A DNA stretch of 7,147 nucleotides from the NCBI GenBank assembly GCA_029777755.1, contig JAKORQ010000633.1, positions 1 to 7,147 of the forward strand. Direction: 5' to 3'. The notes beneath the pieces were generated by a model, which made no database searches, was not told where the DNA came from, and worked only from the letters and a program-made list of their open reading frames with translations. Source of the DNA: Planctomycetota bacterium (GTDB lineage Bacteria; Planctomycetota; Phycisphaerae; Tepidisphaerales; Tepidisphaeraceae). Of the stretch, positions 6,571 through 7,147 are shown in pieces. The translations under genes were made by a program, and so were the position numbers. Position 1 is the stretch's first letter. Each line of letters begins with the position of its first letter.

Positions 6571-6615
6571 TAGGCGGTTCCTCCTGAAGTGGAGCGGGCG
6601 GTCCCCGCGGGAGGT
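6571..6615. repeat. Dispersed hairpin repeat, copy B
   Basis: This is the second copy of the element at 601-643. It has TAGGC (6571-6575), CCTCC (6580-6584), AAGTGGAGCGG (6587-6597), GTCC (6601-6604) and GAGGT (6611-6615) in the same order. It can fold with GCGGG (6594-6598) pairing with CCCGC (6604-6608), inside an outer CCTCC/GGAGG stem (6580-6584 with 6610-6614). The stem bases differ from copy A while pairing is kept in each copy, which hints that structure is conserved. Confidence 0.55.
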
Positions 6616-6711
6616 AAAGCGATCCTCGACGAATATGCACGACCAAAAGCCACGGGAAACCGGAAGATGTACTTGAGATCTCTTATTCACCACGAAGCGA
6701 TGAAGTGACTT

Positions 6712-6735
6712 GTGCAGTCGTCAGCACGACAGCAC
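6712..6735. other. Imperfect inverted repeat upstream of the GH36 gene
   Basis: GTGC-A-GTCGT (6712-6721) and ACGAC-A-GCAC (6726-6735) form a 9-base-pair stem broken by one A-A mismatch, around the 4-base loop CAGC. It lies 64 bases before the GH36 start codon. It could be an operator for a sugar-responsive repressor or an RNA hairpin in a leader. There is no T-run, so it is unlikely to be a terminator. Confidence 0.35.
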
Positions 6736-6799
6736 CTGCGGTGAGACATCAACAAGTGACCATGGAGTAAAGCTCAGCCCTCAGGTATCTTTCCCGGGC

Positions 6800-7147
6800 A
6801 TGAGCAGAATCACACTTCCTGCGGGCGTGACGGTTGTGGACGGCTTTTTGAAGGTGCCGGCGGAGCGGATCTCGGCCGGGGAAATAGCAGGGTTTGCCAT
6901 CCCCGGGATGCAGGCGCACATGGCGCTTGATCGCCCGAAGCTGTTCTGGAACTTCAGTTCCACCGGCAAGGAACGTTTCGCTGAGCTGAACCAGGTGCAA
7001 TTCCTGCTGGCGAAGCGAGATGACGGCTCGCTGGTACTGCTGTTGCCGCTGATCAGTGGCAATCTTCGTGCAGTCCTTCGCACGAAGGATCAGGAGATCA
7101 CCCTCGCCTGGGCGGGACTGGCGCCCGGTGAGACTCCCGTGGACAGC
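6800..7147 (+). CDS. Sip1/raffinose-synthase-type GH36 alpha-galactosidase, N-terminal 116 residues
   Basis: The gene begins at ATG 6800 and continues past the right edge, so only the N-terminal domain is visible. The segment FWNFSSTGKERFAELNQVQF (49-68), then LLAKRDDGSLVLLLPLISG (69-87) and NLRAVLR (88-94), resembles the N-terminal beta-sandwich of Sip1-related GH36 enzymes. In that family a KLFW...ETQFLLLE...LPLxxGDFRASL pattern is typical. Related enzymes act on alpha-galactosides such as raffinose-type sugars, or transfer galactose in plants. The catalytic (beta/alpha)8 barrel and its acidic residues lie outside the window, so activity cannot be judged. No signal peptide is seen, suggesting a cytoplasmic enzyme. 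The start has no Shine-Dalgarno sequence, and TATCTT ends 8 bases upstream. The family call is from remembered pattern only. Confidence 0.6.
   Translation, partial: MSRITLPAGVTVVDGFLKVPAERISAGEIAGFAIPGMQAHMALDRPKLFWNFSSTGKERFAELNQVQFLLAKRDDGSLVLLLPLISGNLRAVLRTKDQEITLAWAGLAPGETPVDS

Larger units (their letters stand above)
6474..6799. other. Divergent intergenic region between rlmN and the GH36 gene
   Basis: This 326-base stretch separates two divergent genes. It holds the rlmN promoter candidate (6480-6509), hairpin repeat copy B (6571-6615), an 8-base palindrome GAGATCTC (6675-6682), and a 9-base-pair stem-loop (6712-6735). TATCTT (6786-6791) lies just before the GH36 start. I see no convincing protein gene, tRNA or attachment site here. 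A reading frame that overlaps the start of rlmN (6251-6646, minus) has an improbable composition and is treated as noise. Confidence 0.6.

Noticed and set aside
6251..6646. A 131-codon minus-strand frame that overlaps the first 70 codons of rlmN and the hairpin repeat
   Set aside because: The overlapped rlmN frame is family-conserved from its first residues. The other frame is rich in Pro, Cys and Arg, resembles no protein, and reads through the repeat.

Overview
This is a GC-rich bacterial chromosomal window holding five sizeable genes and one small gene. One further gene is cut at each edge. Coding density is high and both strands are used. No tRNA, rRNA, CRISPR array, transposase or phage gene is visible. 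The combination of a Sip1-type GH36 alpha-galactosidase, a secreted glycosidase-like protein and short dispersed hairpin repeats resembles uncultured carbohydrate-degrading lineages such as Planctomycetota, Armatimonadota or Verrucomicrobiota-like groups. That assignment is inference: no marker gene here fixes the phylum.

Left part (1-1639, all minus strand). An Mrp/ApbC-family P-loop ATPase is followed by a 291-base gap that carries a promoter-like box and a hairpin repeat. Next comes a 65-residue helical protein, and then the first 69 residues of an exported protein that runs off the left edge. The Mrp protein has intact nucleotide-binding motifs. It lacks both the N-terminal MIP18/DUF59 domain and the CPxC cysteines expected to hold a bridging Fe-S cluster.

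Middle (1640-5392). A short divergent promoter region with two perfect palindromes separates mrp from a plus-strand phospholipase-D-superfamily protein of the ClsB cardiolipin synthase type, which has two intact HKD motifs. A 109-base gap with a nearly perfect inverted repeat and a strong Shine-Dalgarno sequence leads into a 747-residue exported protein. That protein looks like a TIM-barrel glycosidase with a C-terminal beta-sandwich, but I cannot assign it to a named family.

Right part (5393-7147). rlmN (23S rRNA/tRNA m2A methyltransferase) lies convergent to the large secreted protein, 34 bases away. A 326-base divergent gap holds a second copy of the hairpin repeat and a stem-loop. A plus-strand gene then starts whose first 116 residues look like the N-terminal domain of a Sip1/raffinose-synthase-type GH36 enzyme.

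The two carbohydrate-related genes flank rlmN and may share a role in plant or algal glycan use, one exported and one apparently cytoplasmic. mrp, the ClsB-like gene and rlmN are housekeeping functions. Translation signals are mixed. Four genes have clear Shine-Dalgarno sequences. The three that lack one (ClsB-like, rlmN, GH36) each have a TANNNT box 6-8 bases before a plausible start, which suggests leaderless transcripts.
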